The notes beneath the pieces are model-generated. The model did not search any database and was not told where the DNA came from. It saw only the letters and a list, made by a program, of their open reading frames with translations. The position numbers and the translations under genes are program-made. 37,386 bases of DNA, from NCBI GenBank assembly GCA_016194935.1, contig JACQAO010000065.1:1-37386 (forward strand), written 5' to 3'. The DNA comes from Betaproteobacteria bacterium (lineage in GTDB: Bacteria; Pseudomonadota; Gammaproteobacteria; Burkholderiales; Rhodocyclaceae). Each line of letters starts with the position of its first letter. Positions within the stretch are counted from its first letter, which is position 1. Positions 25,886 to 33,891 of the stretch are shown in pieces.

Positions 25886-25962
25886 AGGCGCGTAGCTCAG
25901 CTGGTTAGAGCACCACCTTGACATGGTGGGGGTCGTTGGTTCGAGTCCAATCGCGCCTACCA
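25886..25962 (+). tRNA. tRNA-Val, anticodon GAC
   Basis: A complete 77-nt tRNA. The acceptor AGGCGCG pairs with CGCGCCT followed by A and an encoded CCA. The D arm is GCTCAGCTGGTTAGAGC, the anticodon stem-loop is CCACCTTGACATGGTGG with anticodon GAC (reads GUC/GUU), and the T arm is GGTTCGAGTCC. It matches the tRNA-Val(GAC) pattern of proteobacteria closely. Confidence 0.98.
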
Positions 25963-26000
25963 AATTTCTGCAGGAAAGCATGGTATTTACGCGAAAGATC

Positions 26001-26023
26001 AAACCGCCTTCGGGCGGTTTTTT
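26001..26023 (+). terminator. Rho-independent terminator after tRNA-Val
   Basis: A perfect 8-bp stem, AAACCGCC (26001-26008) and GGCGGTTT (26013-26020), closes on a TTCG tetraloop and is followed by a T run (26018-26023). It lies 38 bases after the tRNA 3' end. It has a short T tail but a stable GNRA-like UUCG loop, so termination is likely. Confidence 0.92.
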
Positions 26024-26118
26024 CGTTTACCAGGTTGGGTGGAACGCTATTTCCTTGCACAGATCGGCCATGGTGCAGCCTTCTCTGGGCAGTCGAGACC
26101 ATGCGTGTAGAAATCGTA

Positions 26119-27006
26119 TCAAGCGGAAAGCATAAGTGGTAAACGGCTCGTTTCAATGCCCAGACTGTCCCTGTAGATTAATTCGTTTGTTTCAAAATCG
26201 TATTCGGGATGAGTCATTTCGTTCCATTTATTGAGAAAGTACAAGTAAAACGGAACGAAGAGGCCAATCCGGGGGTTTTCATGTTGTAGCGAAAACACAT
26301 ATTCCGGCTGATGCTTGATCTCGATCCCGCTGTGGCAATGCTGCACCCATACGTGTTCCCCAAGAACGATCAGCTTCCAGAACGGATCATGCTCAAAAAA
26401 CTTCAGCGTGACTATTTTTCCTCTTTTGCGCAGATTTTGGAGATAGCCGATACTCGCCTCAATCTCTTTTTTGAACGACAGCAGCGTTATGTCTTCGGGC
26501 AGGGACGCGACCCGCTTTTGCATTCCCGCGCTATTCGGATTTACCAGCATTACCCTGATCTCGTAGGACTCCTCGAGCAGGGGACGAAGTATGCTGTTGC
26601 TGTCGACAAAAGTATCGTACCCCGTCGGAGTCATAACAAAAGCGTCACGGGCCGCCGGCAGCCGCCTCACCAACGCGCGCTCCCGCCAGCGCGGGATGCG
26701 GCCATCGTCGTGACTTTTACGCGCATAGGCCAGTGCCGAGAGATTTACCAGCTTAACTTTCTGCCGGTCATTCCAAAACATTTTTGCCGCATTCAGCAAC
26801 AGTACCAGGACGGAAGTCAGCACAATCTCCGTTGCCAGGAGGAGATTTGCGTTCTTCTCCACCTGGGGCCACCAGTCGTACAGAATGTATTTTGCTATAG
26901 TCGGAAGGGAGAATGCGATTGCAACCGCAAGCAATGTGATTAAGGCGTTGGAAAATATTTCTCTCAGACTTCCTGCAAAATTGATAACTGGTTTCTTAAA
27001 GCGCAT
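26119..27006 (-). CDS. Unrecognised two-helix membrane protein with possible PLD-like cytoplasmic domain
   Basis: A 295-residue protein not confidently assigned. Two N-terminal membrane helices are seen (about 20-43 and 54-73), followed by a basic linker (RQKVKLVNLS, KSHDDGRIPRWRER) and a cytoplasmic domain. Stretches FVMTPTGYDTFVDSNSILRPLLEE, YEIRVMLVNPNS and KIVTLKFFEHDPFWKLIVLGEHVWVQHC resemble the half-domain of phospholipase-D-fold proteins, with an HxxxxW but no true HxKxxxxD pair, so enzymatic activity is doubtful. The ATG at 27006 has a GGAG 6 bases upstream. It lies between the tRNA terminator and a decayed IS4 transposase fragment, so it may be part of an acquired segment. Function unknown. 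Confidence 0.7.
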   Translation of the reverse strand: MRFKKPVINFAGSLREIFSNALITLLAVAIAFSLPTIAKYILYDWWPQVEKNANLLLATEIVLTSVLVLLLNAAKMFWNDRQKVKLVNLSALAYARKSHDDGRIPRWRERALVRRLPAARDAFVMTPTGYDTFVDSNSILRPLLEESYEIRVMLVNPNSAGMQKRVASLPEDITLLSFKKEIEASIGYLQNLRKRGKIVTLKFFEHDPFWKLIVLGEHVWVQHCHSGIEIKHQPEYVFSLQHENPRIGLFVPFYLYFLNKWNEMTHPEYDFETNELIYRDSLGIETSRLPLMLSA

Positions 27007-27009
27007 GGA

Positions 27010-27210
27010 AAACTCCGTGAATAGGATTCCGCCAGCAGTCCTTGTGGAAGGTGCAAACGCTGGCGATGGGCAAAGTCACCCGATCGGTGTGGAAGGCGGG
27101 CGGCCTGCCGGTTTCGGCGTCGTTGAATCGAATGTGGCGCAGATGCGGCGGGTAGTCCCCCCTCGCATAGTAGCCATCGAGCGTAATGGAAATTCATATT
27201 CGACCCGGTT
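27010..27210 (-). pseudogene. Remnant of an IS4-family transposase
   Basis: Translated on the minus strand, the DNA reads LDGYYARGDYPPHLRHIR, then FNDAETGRPPAFHTDRVTLP, then IASVCTFHKDCWR. This closely follows the IS4-family region around YPEPLRRIRY-DPETGK...FLTNN-ALPA-TI-ALYKSRWQ just before the conserved ELFFKWIKQ. A TGA interrupts the frame upstream and the downstream catalytic Glu part is missing, so it is a short, dead fragment of about 60 codons. No terminal inverted repeats were recognised. Assignment is by memory of the family motif. Confidence 0.6.
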
Positions 27211-27328
27211 AGTTTTGAGGCGGCCCCATCTACGCCAGCGCCTGTCTTTGAGCGCAGTGGGTCTTGTGTGAAATCTCATACCCGATGGCCTGGTTTCCGT
27301 GCGTCGCGTGAGTGGCGCACGGATGAAA

Positions 27329-28288
27329 TCAATGCGCTATCGCGGCCTTAATGGCTTCACGTGTTGATTCATAAATTGTCTGCCGCGGTCCCCCGATGGC
27401 TACTGCTCTATCGGCAGCTTCCATTGCCTCCGGATTGCGTTCCTGCTCATGTAATACCTGGGCAAGGTTGTTCCAGGCGTCGGCAGCATCCGGATGATCG
27501 GCTGCGGCTCGACGGTATTCCATTTCGGCGATTGCCTGTTGATGTTGTCTATAAGCCGCATTACCCAGGCCCATGCGCGCAATCAGATTATCCGGCCACC
27601 TTGCCAAGGCGGTTGCATAGGCGACTCGTGCGGACTCCGGCGCAACCCGTTCAAGGGCTATCGCAGCGTCCACATAAGCGGACTCATTGGCGGTAGCCGG
27701 TACCTGATCAGGCGGCAAGGCTACAAAAGCCCAGCGCTGCGCCTTGGCCCAGGAGCGATCAAAATCATCCAGTTTCATTACCATGCGCCCGTTGACGCCC
27801 GAGCGTAAAACCATTTCCTCACTGGTCAGGTCATAGCCGATCAACACCATGTAATGCCATTGCGGGAAAAAGTCGTAACGCAAATTCAGCAGCGCCACAA
27901 CCGGGTGTTTGGCCGCAAGCTCACGCAGTAGCGCACCGGGTTCAGGGGCAAGCGTATAAGCGAGCAAACCTGCGCGCCGGGTTGCCGCCAGCATTTCCGG
28001 CTGCAGCGATCCGTCCCGGCGCGGCAGAAACACCTGTTCGGTCAAATCGGACGGCGTACGGAACACCCCGGCATCGGTTAGCGCCATTGCCAACGCCGCA
28101 GGGCCGCATTGATATTGCGCCTGCGGATAGAAGGGTACGTTCTGCAACTCCACCCGGTCAGGAAGACCCTCAGGGCGGCTTGCGCGGTACTCCGCCACCT
28201 GAACGCCGGCGCAACCCGCCAGGAATGGAAAGATTACGCAGGCCAGGCTTATGGAGCGCCATCGCACGAACCGCCGCCCCGTTTGCAT
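27329..28288 (-). CDS. PA2778-family C39-like cysteine peptidase lipoprotein with TPR tail
   Basis: A 319-residue lipoprotein. The N-terminal signal ends in lipobox LAGC (Cys26). A papain-like C39/bacteriocin-peptidase domain follows with catalytic Cys in YQCGPAALAMAL (C61), His in QWHYMVLIGYD (H145) and a downstream Asp. The C-terminal third (about 205-319) is built of TPR helices (ARVAYATALARWPDNLIARMGLGNAAYRQHQQAIAEMEYRRA). This two-part plan is the PA2778 family, envelope-bound peptidases of unknown substrate. The ATG at 28288 gives a compact lipoprotein signal; a GTG at 28306 is the alternative. It follows its usual PA2779-type partner by about 40 bp. Confidence 0.82.
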   Translation of the reverse strand: MQTGRRFVRWRSISLACVIFPFLAGCAGVQVAEYRASRPEGLPDRVELQNVPFYPQAQYQCGPAALAMALTDAGVFRTPSDLTEQVFLPRRDGSLQPEMLAATRRAGLLAYTLAPEPGALLRELAAKHPVVALLNLRYDFFPQWHYMVLIGYDLTSEEMVLRSGVNGRMVMKLDDFDRSWAKAQRWAFVALPPDQVPATANESAYVDAAIALERVAPESARVAYATALARWPDNLIARMGLGNAAYRQHQQAIAEMEYRRAAADHPDAADAWNNLAQVLHEQERNPEAMEAADRAVAIGGPRQTIYESTREAIKAAIAH

Positions 28289-28326
28289 GCGGCTTTTAAT
28301 AATCACTTTGACGGCGATAGCGGCGT

Positions 28327-28692
28327 TTAAGCGAGGACAGCCACTAAAATCAACAAGAGCAGGATGACGGTCAGATCCGAGTTATTCATGCTGCCCAGAT
28401 TGCCGCCAGCCGGCATGGAATCTATTTTCTGCGCCAGGGTATGAACCTCCTGATCACTCAGCGCAGCAACCCGGTCCTTAGCTACAAGTCCCTTGACGCC
28501 CAATGCCAGCAGCCGCCCTTTGACGTCAGTCCGTTCCAGGAAGGACTGCACTTTTGCCCGCTCCGAGTCAGCCTGATTCTGTGCGGCCATTTCATTGGTG
28601 GTAACAATTTCCGCAAGAACGGCGGACGCCTGCAAACATAAGGCCACGCCCACCACAAGGCCCCCTAACCTGTGAGAAAGTTTTACGTTCAT
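28327..28692 (-). CDS. PA2779-family small membrane protein
   Basis: A 121-residue protein with an N-terminal signal (about 8-27, GGLVVGVALCLQASAVLAE), a polar middle with SFLERTDVKGRLLALGVKGLVAKDRVAALSDQEVHTLAQKIDSMPAGG, and a C-terminal membrane helix DLTVILLLLILVAVLA. This matches the PA2779 family that accompanies PA2778-type peptidases. Probably an inner-membrane or envelope partner of the downstream lipoprotein peptidase; function unknown. The ATG at 28692 has AAGGGG upstream; the frame begins 12 codons earlier. Confidence 0.82.
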   Translation of the reverse strand: MNVKLSHRLGGLVVGVALCLQASAVLAEIVTTNEMAAQNQADSERAKVQSFLERTDVKGRLLALGVKGLVAKDRVAALSDQEVHTLAQKIDSMPAGGNLGSMNNSDLTVILLLLILVAVLA

Positions 28693-28728
28693 GACTACCC
28701 CTTTCCTTGAATAGGGAATGAAAAACAA

Positions 28729-29118
28729 TCAATTTGATGACGCGCAGTTCAATCCGGCATCAACTTGATCCTTGAATTATCAGTCTGCACATGCTGCACT
28801 TGCCAAAGCACGTTCAGGTTAATTAATCTGACCATGCTTCGCTATAGCCAAGCAGTGATCGTTTTATCTACCTTCGGCGACATGGCATAGCTATATCTCT
28901 ACAACCGCCGCCTTCGCGGATGCCGCGAGAAGGTGACAGCCCGGCGGTAACAAGATGCTAACCGGAACAAACATGTTTTATTGTTGCTTGCCGTACTCCA
29001 TTCGGCATCCCTCTTGCTCGCCGCCTTTTCTTATACGCTGCGTACAACACGAGCGTGCCGATTTGTTTCTTATGCCCGGTGGAGAGGGCTTTTCCGGAGA
29101 TTTTCACCAGGGTGCGCA
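28729..29118. other. 390-bp divergent intergenic region with two dyads
   Basis: Between the start of the PA2779-like gene and the diguanylate cyclase no gene is supported. It holds a near-perfect palindrome AGGTTAATTAATCT (28816-28829), a candidate operator, and an imperfect hairpin CCTTCGCGG/CCGCGAGAAGG around an ATG loop (28911-28933) without a T run. Promoters for both divergent units must lie here, but no strong -35/-10 pair was identified. No riboswitch was recognised. Confidence 0.6.
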
Positions 29119-30234
29119 ATGACCACAATTTTGATTATGGAGGATGGCGCTATCAACCGTCGATTTCTGGCATCCCTGCTACAGAGCTGCGGGTATCGCT
29201 TTCTCGAAGCTGTTGGCGGCGCGGAAGCGCTAAAAATTATCCGTAGCGGCGGAGTCGACCTGGTGCTTATCGACATCCTGGCGTCGGACCTGAACGCTTA
29301 CCGGTTCATTATGCAGCTGCGTGCAGAGAAGGAAGTGGCTCAGCCCCGGGTGATTTTTCGATCCGCTGCCTGTATCGAGGCGGAGGTACGCACCCTGGCG
29401 GAGGCCTCCGGCGCTCTTTTCGTTTCCAAACCGGTGAGTCCCAATGAGCTTATCTCGGTTGTCGTGACCGCCCTGGCGCAACCGCCGCCTTCTGCGGACG
29501 GACTCGAATCCGGGCCGGAGTTTTTTTGTGATGTCCTGATCAGGATTGCGAGGAAATTGAACGGTTACGCGATGAAACTGGAAAATCTCAACGCCCGGCT
29601 GGAGCGCGGCATGGACCAGCGCGATGCCCAGATCGATGTAACCAGATCCGCCCTGGACCAGGAAATCAAGAAGCGTATCTGGGCAGAGCAGGAGCTGACG
29701 CAGGCAAATTACGGCCTCAGGGACCTGGTAGTGCGCGATGCCCTTACCGGTCTTTACAACCGGCGTTACTTCGACGAGTCGCTCGGCAGAGAAGAGAGCC
29801 GCGCACTGCGCAGCGGTCAGCCGCTAGCATTCATGATGATTGATGTCGACTATTTCAAACGAATCAACGATACCTTTGGTCACGCGGCCGGTGACGCAGT
29901 ATTGCGTGAAGTAGGCAGATACCTGCTGTTAATAGCGCGGCGCGAAGATATCGTCTGCCGCTATGGGGGCGAGGAGTTCGTGCTGCTTATGGCTCAAGCC
30001 TCGCATGAAACGATCCGTGACCGCGCCGAAACAATCCGCCAGGGTGTGCACGCGCTCAAGATTGAGCATGGCGGAGTTCCGGTCGGCCCGGTAAGCGTAT
30101 CCATAGGCGTCGGAATATATCCGGATCATGGAGACAGCGGACAAGGCGTCTTGCAGATTGCGGATAAAGCCATGTACCAGGCCAAGCATTCAGGGCGGAA
30201 TCGTGTCGAATTCGGCGGATATGTCAAGGCGTGA
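29119..30234 (+). CDS. REC-GGDEF response regulator, diguanylate cyclase
   Basis: A 371-residue cytoplasmic response regulator that makes c-di-GMP from two GTP. The N-terminal receiver (1-120) has acceptor Asp52 (LVLIDILASD) and Lys104 (FVSKPVSP), though the usual second acidic residue of the N-terminal pair is weak (IMEDGAINR). A helical linker (150-195) leads to GGDEF (200-371) with RDALTGLYNRRYFDE, MIDVDYFKRINDTFGH, the intact active site YGGEEF (282-287) and an upstream I-site RxxD (R274-D277), so product inhibition is expected. The ATG at 29119 starts the receiver; the frame opens earlier. galE follows after 33 bp, linking c-di-GMP and sugar supply. Confidence 0.92.
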   Translation: MTTILIMEDGAINRRFLASLLQSCGYRFLEAVGGAEALKIIRSGGVDLVLIDILASDLNAYRFIMQLRAEKEVAQPRVIFRSAACIEAEVRTLAEASGALFVSKPVSPNELISVVVTALAQPPPSADGLESGPEFFCDVLIRIARKLNGYAMKLENLNARLERGMDQRDAQIDVTRSALDQEIKKRIWAEQELTQANYGLRDLVVRDALTGLYNRRYFDESLGREESRALRSGQPLAFMMIDVDYFKRINDTFGHAAGDAVLREVGRYLLLIARREDIVCRYGGEEFVLLMAQASHETIRDRAETIRQGVHALKIEHGGVPVGPVSVSIGVGIYPDHGDSGQGVLQIADKAMYQAKHSGRNRVEFGGYVKA

Positions 30235-30251
30235 GGGAAAGCCGGGTACGC

Positions 30252-30257
30252 AGGAGG
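30252..30257 (+). promoter_or_regulatory. Ribosome binding site of galE
   Basis: A perfect AGGAGG lies 10 bases upstream of the GTG at 30268 and supports this non-ATG start. Confidence 0.8.
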
Positions 30258-30267
30258 AAACGGCCAA

Positions 30268-31326
30268 GTGACTTACTCTGTGCTGGTTACCGGCGGTGCC
30301 GGCTATATTGGTTCTCATACAGTGGTTGAACTGCTGGAGGCCGGCATGGGCGTTGTGGTTGTCGATAACTTCAGCAACGCCAGGCGCTCGGTGGTCGACA
30401 GAATTGCCAGGATCGCAAAACGCGCACCTCTGCATATTGAGGCCGACATCCGTAATCGCGCAGCCATGCGGGAAATTTTTGCCAATCACGCCATTGACGC
30501 CGTAATTCACTTTGCCGGGCTAAAAGCGGTTGGCGAATCGGTGGCTCAGCCCCTGCGCTACTACGACAACAATGTCGCCGGCAGTATCGTCCTGTTTGAA
30601 GAAATGGCGGCGGCCGGGGTTAAGCGGCTGGTGTTTTCCTCGTCGGCAACAGTTTACGGCGATCCGGAAACTGTACCCATACGGGAAGATGCGCCCTTGT
30701 CGGCGACCAACCCTTATGGGCAGTCGAAGCTGATGATCGAGCTGATGCTGCGCGACATAGCAGTGTCCGACCCCGGCTGGCGGATTGCCCTGCTGCGCTA
30801 CTTCAACCCGGTGGGCGCCCATCCTTCCGGTTTTATCGGCGAGGATCCGAATGGAACCCCGAACAATCTGCTGCCGTATATTGCCCAGGTGGCCAGCGGC
30901 CGCCTCGAGCATCTGCAGGTGTTCGGCGGCGACTATCCCACCCGGGACGGCACAGGCGTGCGCGACTATATTCATGTTGTCGATCTGGCTCGCGGACATC
31001 TGCGGGCGCTGGACGCCTTGCCGGATGTCAAAGGCGTATTGACGGCAAACCTGGGAACGGGCAGTGGTTACACTGTTCTTGAAATGGTCCGGGCTTTCGA
31101 GTCGGCGAGCGGGCAAAAGATTCCGTTTCGTATCGTTGGGCGCAGAGTGGGCGATATTGCCGAATGCTTTGCCGACCCAGGCTATGCCAGCCATGTGCTG
31201 GGCTGGCGCGCCCAACTGGGGATTGACGTCATGTGCGCCGATACCTGGCGCTGGCAGCAGTGGGCCAACTCGAATTTGCAGGGGAACCCGGAAAGCCGCA
31301 GGCCGCAGGAATTCGCGGCGTGTTGA
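30268..31326 (+). CDS. galE: GalE, UDP-glucose 4-epimerase
   Basis: A 352-residue short-chain-dehydrogenase-fold epimerase that interconverts UDP-glucose and UDP-galactose in the cytoplasm. NAD-binding VLVTGGAGYIGSHTVVELLE, catalytic region LVFSSSATVYGD and YGQSKL (Tyr and Lys of the YxxxK motif), and LLRYFNPVGAHPSG are all intact; the tail DIAECFADPGYASHVLGW is normal for GalE. The start is a GTG supported by AGGAGG. It follows the diguanylate cyclase by 33 bp, so both may be one operon serving exopolysaccharide or LPS sugars; it converges with the hybrid kinase. Confidence 0.95.
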   Translation: MTYSVLVTGGAGYIGSHTVVELLEAGMGVVVVDNFSNARRSVVDRIARIAKRAPLHIEADIRNRAAMREIFANHAIDAVIHFAGLKAVGESVAQPLRYYDNNVAGSIVLFEEMAAAGVKRLVFSSSATVYGDPETVPIREDAPLSATNPYGQSKLMIELMLRDIAVSDPGWRIALLRYFNPVGAHPSGFIGEDPNGTPNNLLPYIAQVASGRLEHLQVFGGDYPTRDGTGVRDYIHVVDLARGHLRALDALPDVKGVLTANLGTGSGYTVLEMVRAFESASGQKIPFRIVGRRVGDIAECFADPGYASHVLGWRAQLGIDVMCADTWRWQQWANSNLQGNPESRRPQEFAAC

Positions 31327-31354
31327 TGCGCCGCCGCCGCTGGAAGTCTTTTAT

Positions 31355-33889
31355 TCACATGACGGGAGAAAATGCCGCCTGGGTCTTGGTCAGTTTGCCA
31401 AGTTCCGCCTTGAGGGCCTGCACATCCTGTTCGAGTACCGCGTACATCGCCTCCGCCAATTCCGGAACCTCCTGCAGCTTTAGCTTCTCCAGATCGTCCG
31501 CAGTTTCCAGCGCGGATAAAGCCGAAAGATTGCGAAACATCCCGCACAAGGTATGAATCCGATAGGCAAATTGCTCGCTGTTTCTGTTCATTATCGCCAC
31601 ATGAGCGGCGTCCATGAGTTTGTCGCAATTCTGTATAAACAGATCGGTAATTTCGGTGAGCAATTGCGTGTCGCCATTGACACGGTCCAGTAGTGCGGCC
31701 CTGTCGAGTATGTTTTCCCCGGTCTGCGCCGGTTTCCGCAGTTCCGCTGGCGGCAGTTGCAAATGTTCAATGGCCTCAAGCAACTTTGCCGGCTGAATCG
31801 GCTTGGTCAGATATTCATCCATACCGGCCTTCAAGCAGCGCTCCCGGTCGCCATTCATCGCATGGGCGGTCAGTGCGATTACGGGAATGTGGTTGCCGGT
31901 GATTTCTTCGCGCTTGCGAATGGCGATGGTGGTCTCGATTCCGTCCATTCCAGGCATTTGCACATCCATCAATACAATATCGATTTGCGTACTCTCCAGC
32001 ACCTTCAGCACCGCGAAGCCGTTGTCGGCCGTGACTACCTGGTGTCCCTCATTTTCAAGCACGTGCTGGGCAAGCTTGCGATTTACCGGATTGTCCTCGG
32101 CCAGCAGAATCCTTGATGTTCGCTTGACTCCCGGCTGGGATTCGGATGACATTGAAGCGCGACGGGTTTCGCGGGGAACGGATACGTCGAGGACCTGGCG
32201 GATCACATCAAGCAGTTCCGATTGCTTGACGGGTTTGGTAAGGCAGACCGCCGGATCTTCGCCGATACAGTCGCCGGCGGTCCCGGGCCGCGAAGCCGAA
32301 CCCATCGTCATTATCACGGCCTCGGCCCCAGGCGGTGAACTGCGGCGTATTCGCGCAGCGATCTGGCGGCTATTCGCAAAAGGTAATGTGTCGTCCAGAA
32401 ACACCAGGCTGAACGGCGTCTTCGCCCGCCTCGCCTGTTCCAGGATTTCCATCGCAGATTCGCCGTTCTCCGCTTCCTGAGTCTCAATATTCCACTGTTT
32501 AAGCGTATCCGCGAGGACGCGGCGGCTGACCGGATGGTCTTCCACCACAAGCGCCCGTATTCCATCGAGATTGACGCGATCCTCCTCAGGCTGGATTGCC
32601 GTCTGCAGGTTAAAACGCACCGTGAAGTGGAAAGTGCTTCCCCTGCCAGGCTTGCTATCGAGCCATATCTTCCCGCCCATCATTTCCACAAGGCGCGCCG
32701 AAATCGTTAGCCCCAGTCCGGTGCCTCCATATATTCGGGTCGTCGAGGTATCAGCCTGCAAGAATGGGATGAAGATGGAAGCCTGCTTGTCTTCAGGTAT
32801 GCCGACACCGGTATCGCTCACAGTGAAGTAGCATGTCGCCCCCCCGTCCCCACCCGGCTGGGGCTGAACCCGAATCACCACCTCGCCGAAATCGGTAAAT
32901 TTGATTGCGTTACCCACCAGATTCAGCAGTATCTGGCGCAACCTGACCGGGTCTCCAAGCAGCGCATCGGGTGTATGCGGGGAAATTTCACAGGCGAATT
33001 CCAGACCTTTTTTGTGGGCGTCGTATGCAAGCATTTTCATCGTATCGCCCAGGCACTGGCGCAGCCGGAATGGAACGGCCTCGACTTCCAGCTTGCCCGC
33101 CTCGATCTTGGCAAAATCGAGGATGTCGTTGATGATAGTCAGCAAGGATTCGGCCGAGGTCTTTACCAAGTCCAGGTATTCGCGCTGTTCCGGCGTCAGG
33201 GCAGTCTGCCGCACCAGATCGGTCATCCCGATGATGGCGTTCATCGGTGTTCGTATCTCATGGCTCATATTGGCCAGGAATTCCGATTTTGCGTTATTTG
33301 CAGCCTCCGCCGCCTGCTTCGCCTTTTTAAGATGCGTCTCGGCATGCTTGCGCATCTCGACTTCCTTATGCAGCAGGTCGTTCGCAACAATCAACCTGGC
33401 AGTGCGTTCGCGTATCCTGGCCTCAAGTTCCTCGTTCATCCGGGACAGTTTGCGTTCCGCGCTCTGGCGCTCGGCTATCTGCGTTGTCAATTCTGCGCCC
33501 TTCAGGTACAGATCGACAAACACCGCTACTTTTGGCTTCAGGATATCGGGGGAAACAGGCTTGACGATGTAGTCGACGGCGCCGACTTCGTACCCCCGAA
33601 ACTTTGATTGCATGTCCTCGTACGCTGCGGTGAGGAAAATGATGGGCGTATGGCAGGAGCGCTTCACCTTGCGGATCAGAGTGGCGGTCTCGAAACCGTC
33701 CATTTCCGGCATGCGTATATCCAGCAGGATGATGGCAAAATCGGATTTCAGAATTTGCCGCAGCGCTGACTTTCCGGACTCGGCCAGCACCACGTTTAGA
33801 CCGGGGCCGCTGAGCAACTGCCCCATTGCGGCCAGACTGTGCGGCTCGTCATCGACTACGAGAATATTTGCTCTCGCCGGACTTGACAC
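31355..33889 (-). CDS. Hybrid histidine kinase: REC-HisKA-HATPase-REC-REC-Hpt
   Basis: An 844-residue soluble phosphorelay protein. Order: N-terminal receiver (1-125, Asp57), coiled coil (135-200), HisKA with [12 protein letters not shown] (His210), HATPase_c (about 310-430, [30 protein letters not shown]), second receiver (445-565, Asp499/500), third receiver (593-710, Asp642 in [11 protein letters not shown]) and an Hpt domain (about 725-835, [10 protein letters not shown], His779). No membrane helix is seen, so it senses inside the cell, probably through its N-terminal receiver. The GTG start lies 2 bp after the TAG of the preceding kinase, with GAGAGG overlapping that end, suggesting translational coupling. 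Confidence 0.93.
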   Translation of the reverse strand: MSSPARANILVVDDEPHSLAAMGQLLSGPGLNVVLAESGKSALRQILKSDFAIILLDIRMPEMDGFETATLIRKVKRSCHTPIIFLTAAYEDMQSKFRGYEVGAVDYIVKPVSPDILKPKVAVFVDLYLKGAELTTQIAERQSAERKLSRMNEELEARIRERTARLIVANDLLHKEVEMRKHAETHLKKAKQAAEAANNAKSEFLANMSHEIRTPMNAIIGMTDLVRQTALTPEQREYLDLVKTSAESLLTIINDILDFAKIEAGKLEVEAVPFRLRQCLGDTMKMLAYDAHKKGLEFACEISPHTPDALLGDPVRLRQILLNLVGNAIKFTDFGEVVIRVQPQPGGDGGATCYFTVSDTGVGIPEDKQASIFIPFLQADTSTTRIYGGTGLGLTISARLVEMMGGKIWLDSKPGRGSTFHFTVRFNLQTAIQPEEDRVNLDGIRALVVEDHPVSRRVLADTLKQWNIETQEAENGESAMEILEQARRAKTPFSLVFLDDTLPFANSRQIAARIRRSSPPGAEAVIMTMGSASRPGTAGDCIGEDPAVCLTKPVKQSELLDVIRQVLDVSVPRETRRASMSSESQPGVKRTSRILLAEDNPVNRKLAQHVLENEGHQVVTADNGFAVLKVLESTQIDIVLMDVQMPGMDGIETTIAIRKREEITGNHIPVIALTAHAMNGDRERCLKAGMDEYLTKPIQPAKLLEAIEHLQLPPAELRKPAQTGENILDRAALLDRVNGDTQLLTEITDLFIQNCDKLMDAAHVAIMNRNSEQFAYRIHTLCGMFRNLSALSALETADDLEKLKLQEVPELAEAMYAVLEQDVQALKAELGKLTKTQAAFSPVM

Positions 33890-33891
33890 CG

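Noticed and set aside
25905..26156. A minus-strand open frame across the tRNA gene with the reading RRDWTRTNDPHHVKVV
   Set aside because: This is the well-known false protein made by translating the reverse strand of a tRNA and its flank; the tRNA is complete.
27297..27322. Hairpin CCGTGCGT...GCGCACGG downstream of the PA2778-like gene
   Set aside because: One mismatch pair and no T run on the minus strand, so not called as a terminator.
28911..28933. Possible c-di-GMP riboswitch ahead of the diguanylate cyclase
   Set aside because: Only a simple imperfect hairpin is seen; none of the conserved GEMM core could be recognised.
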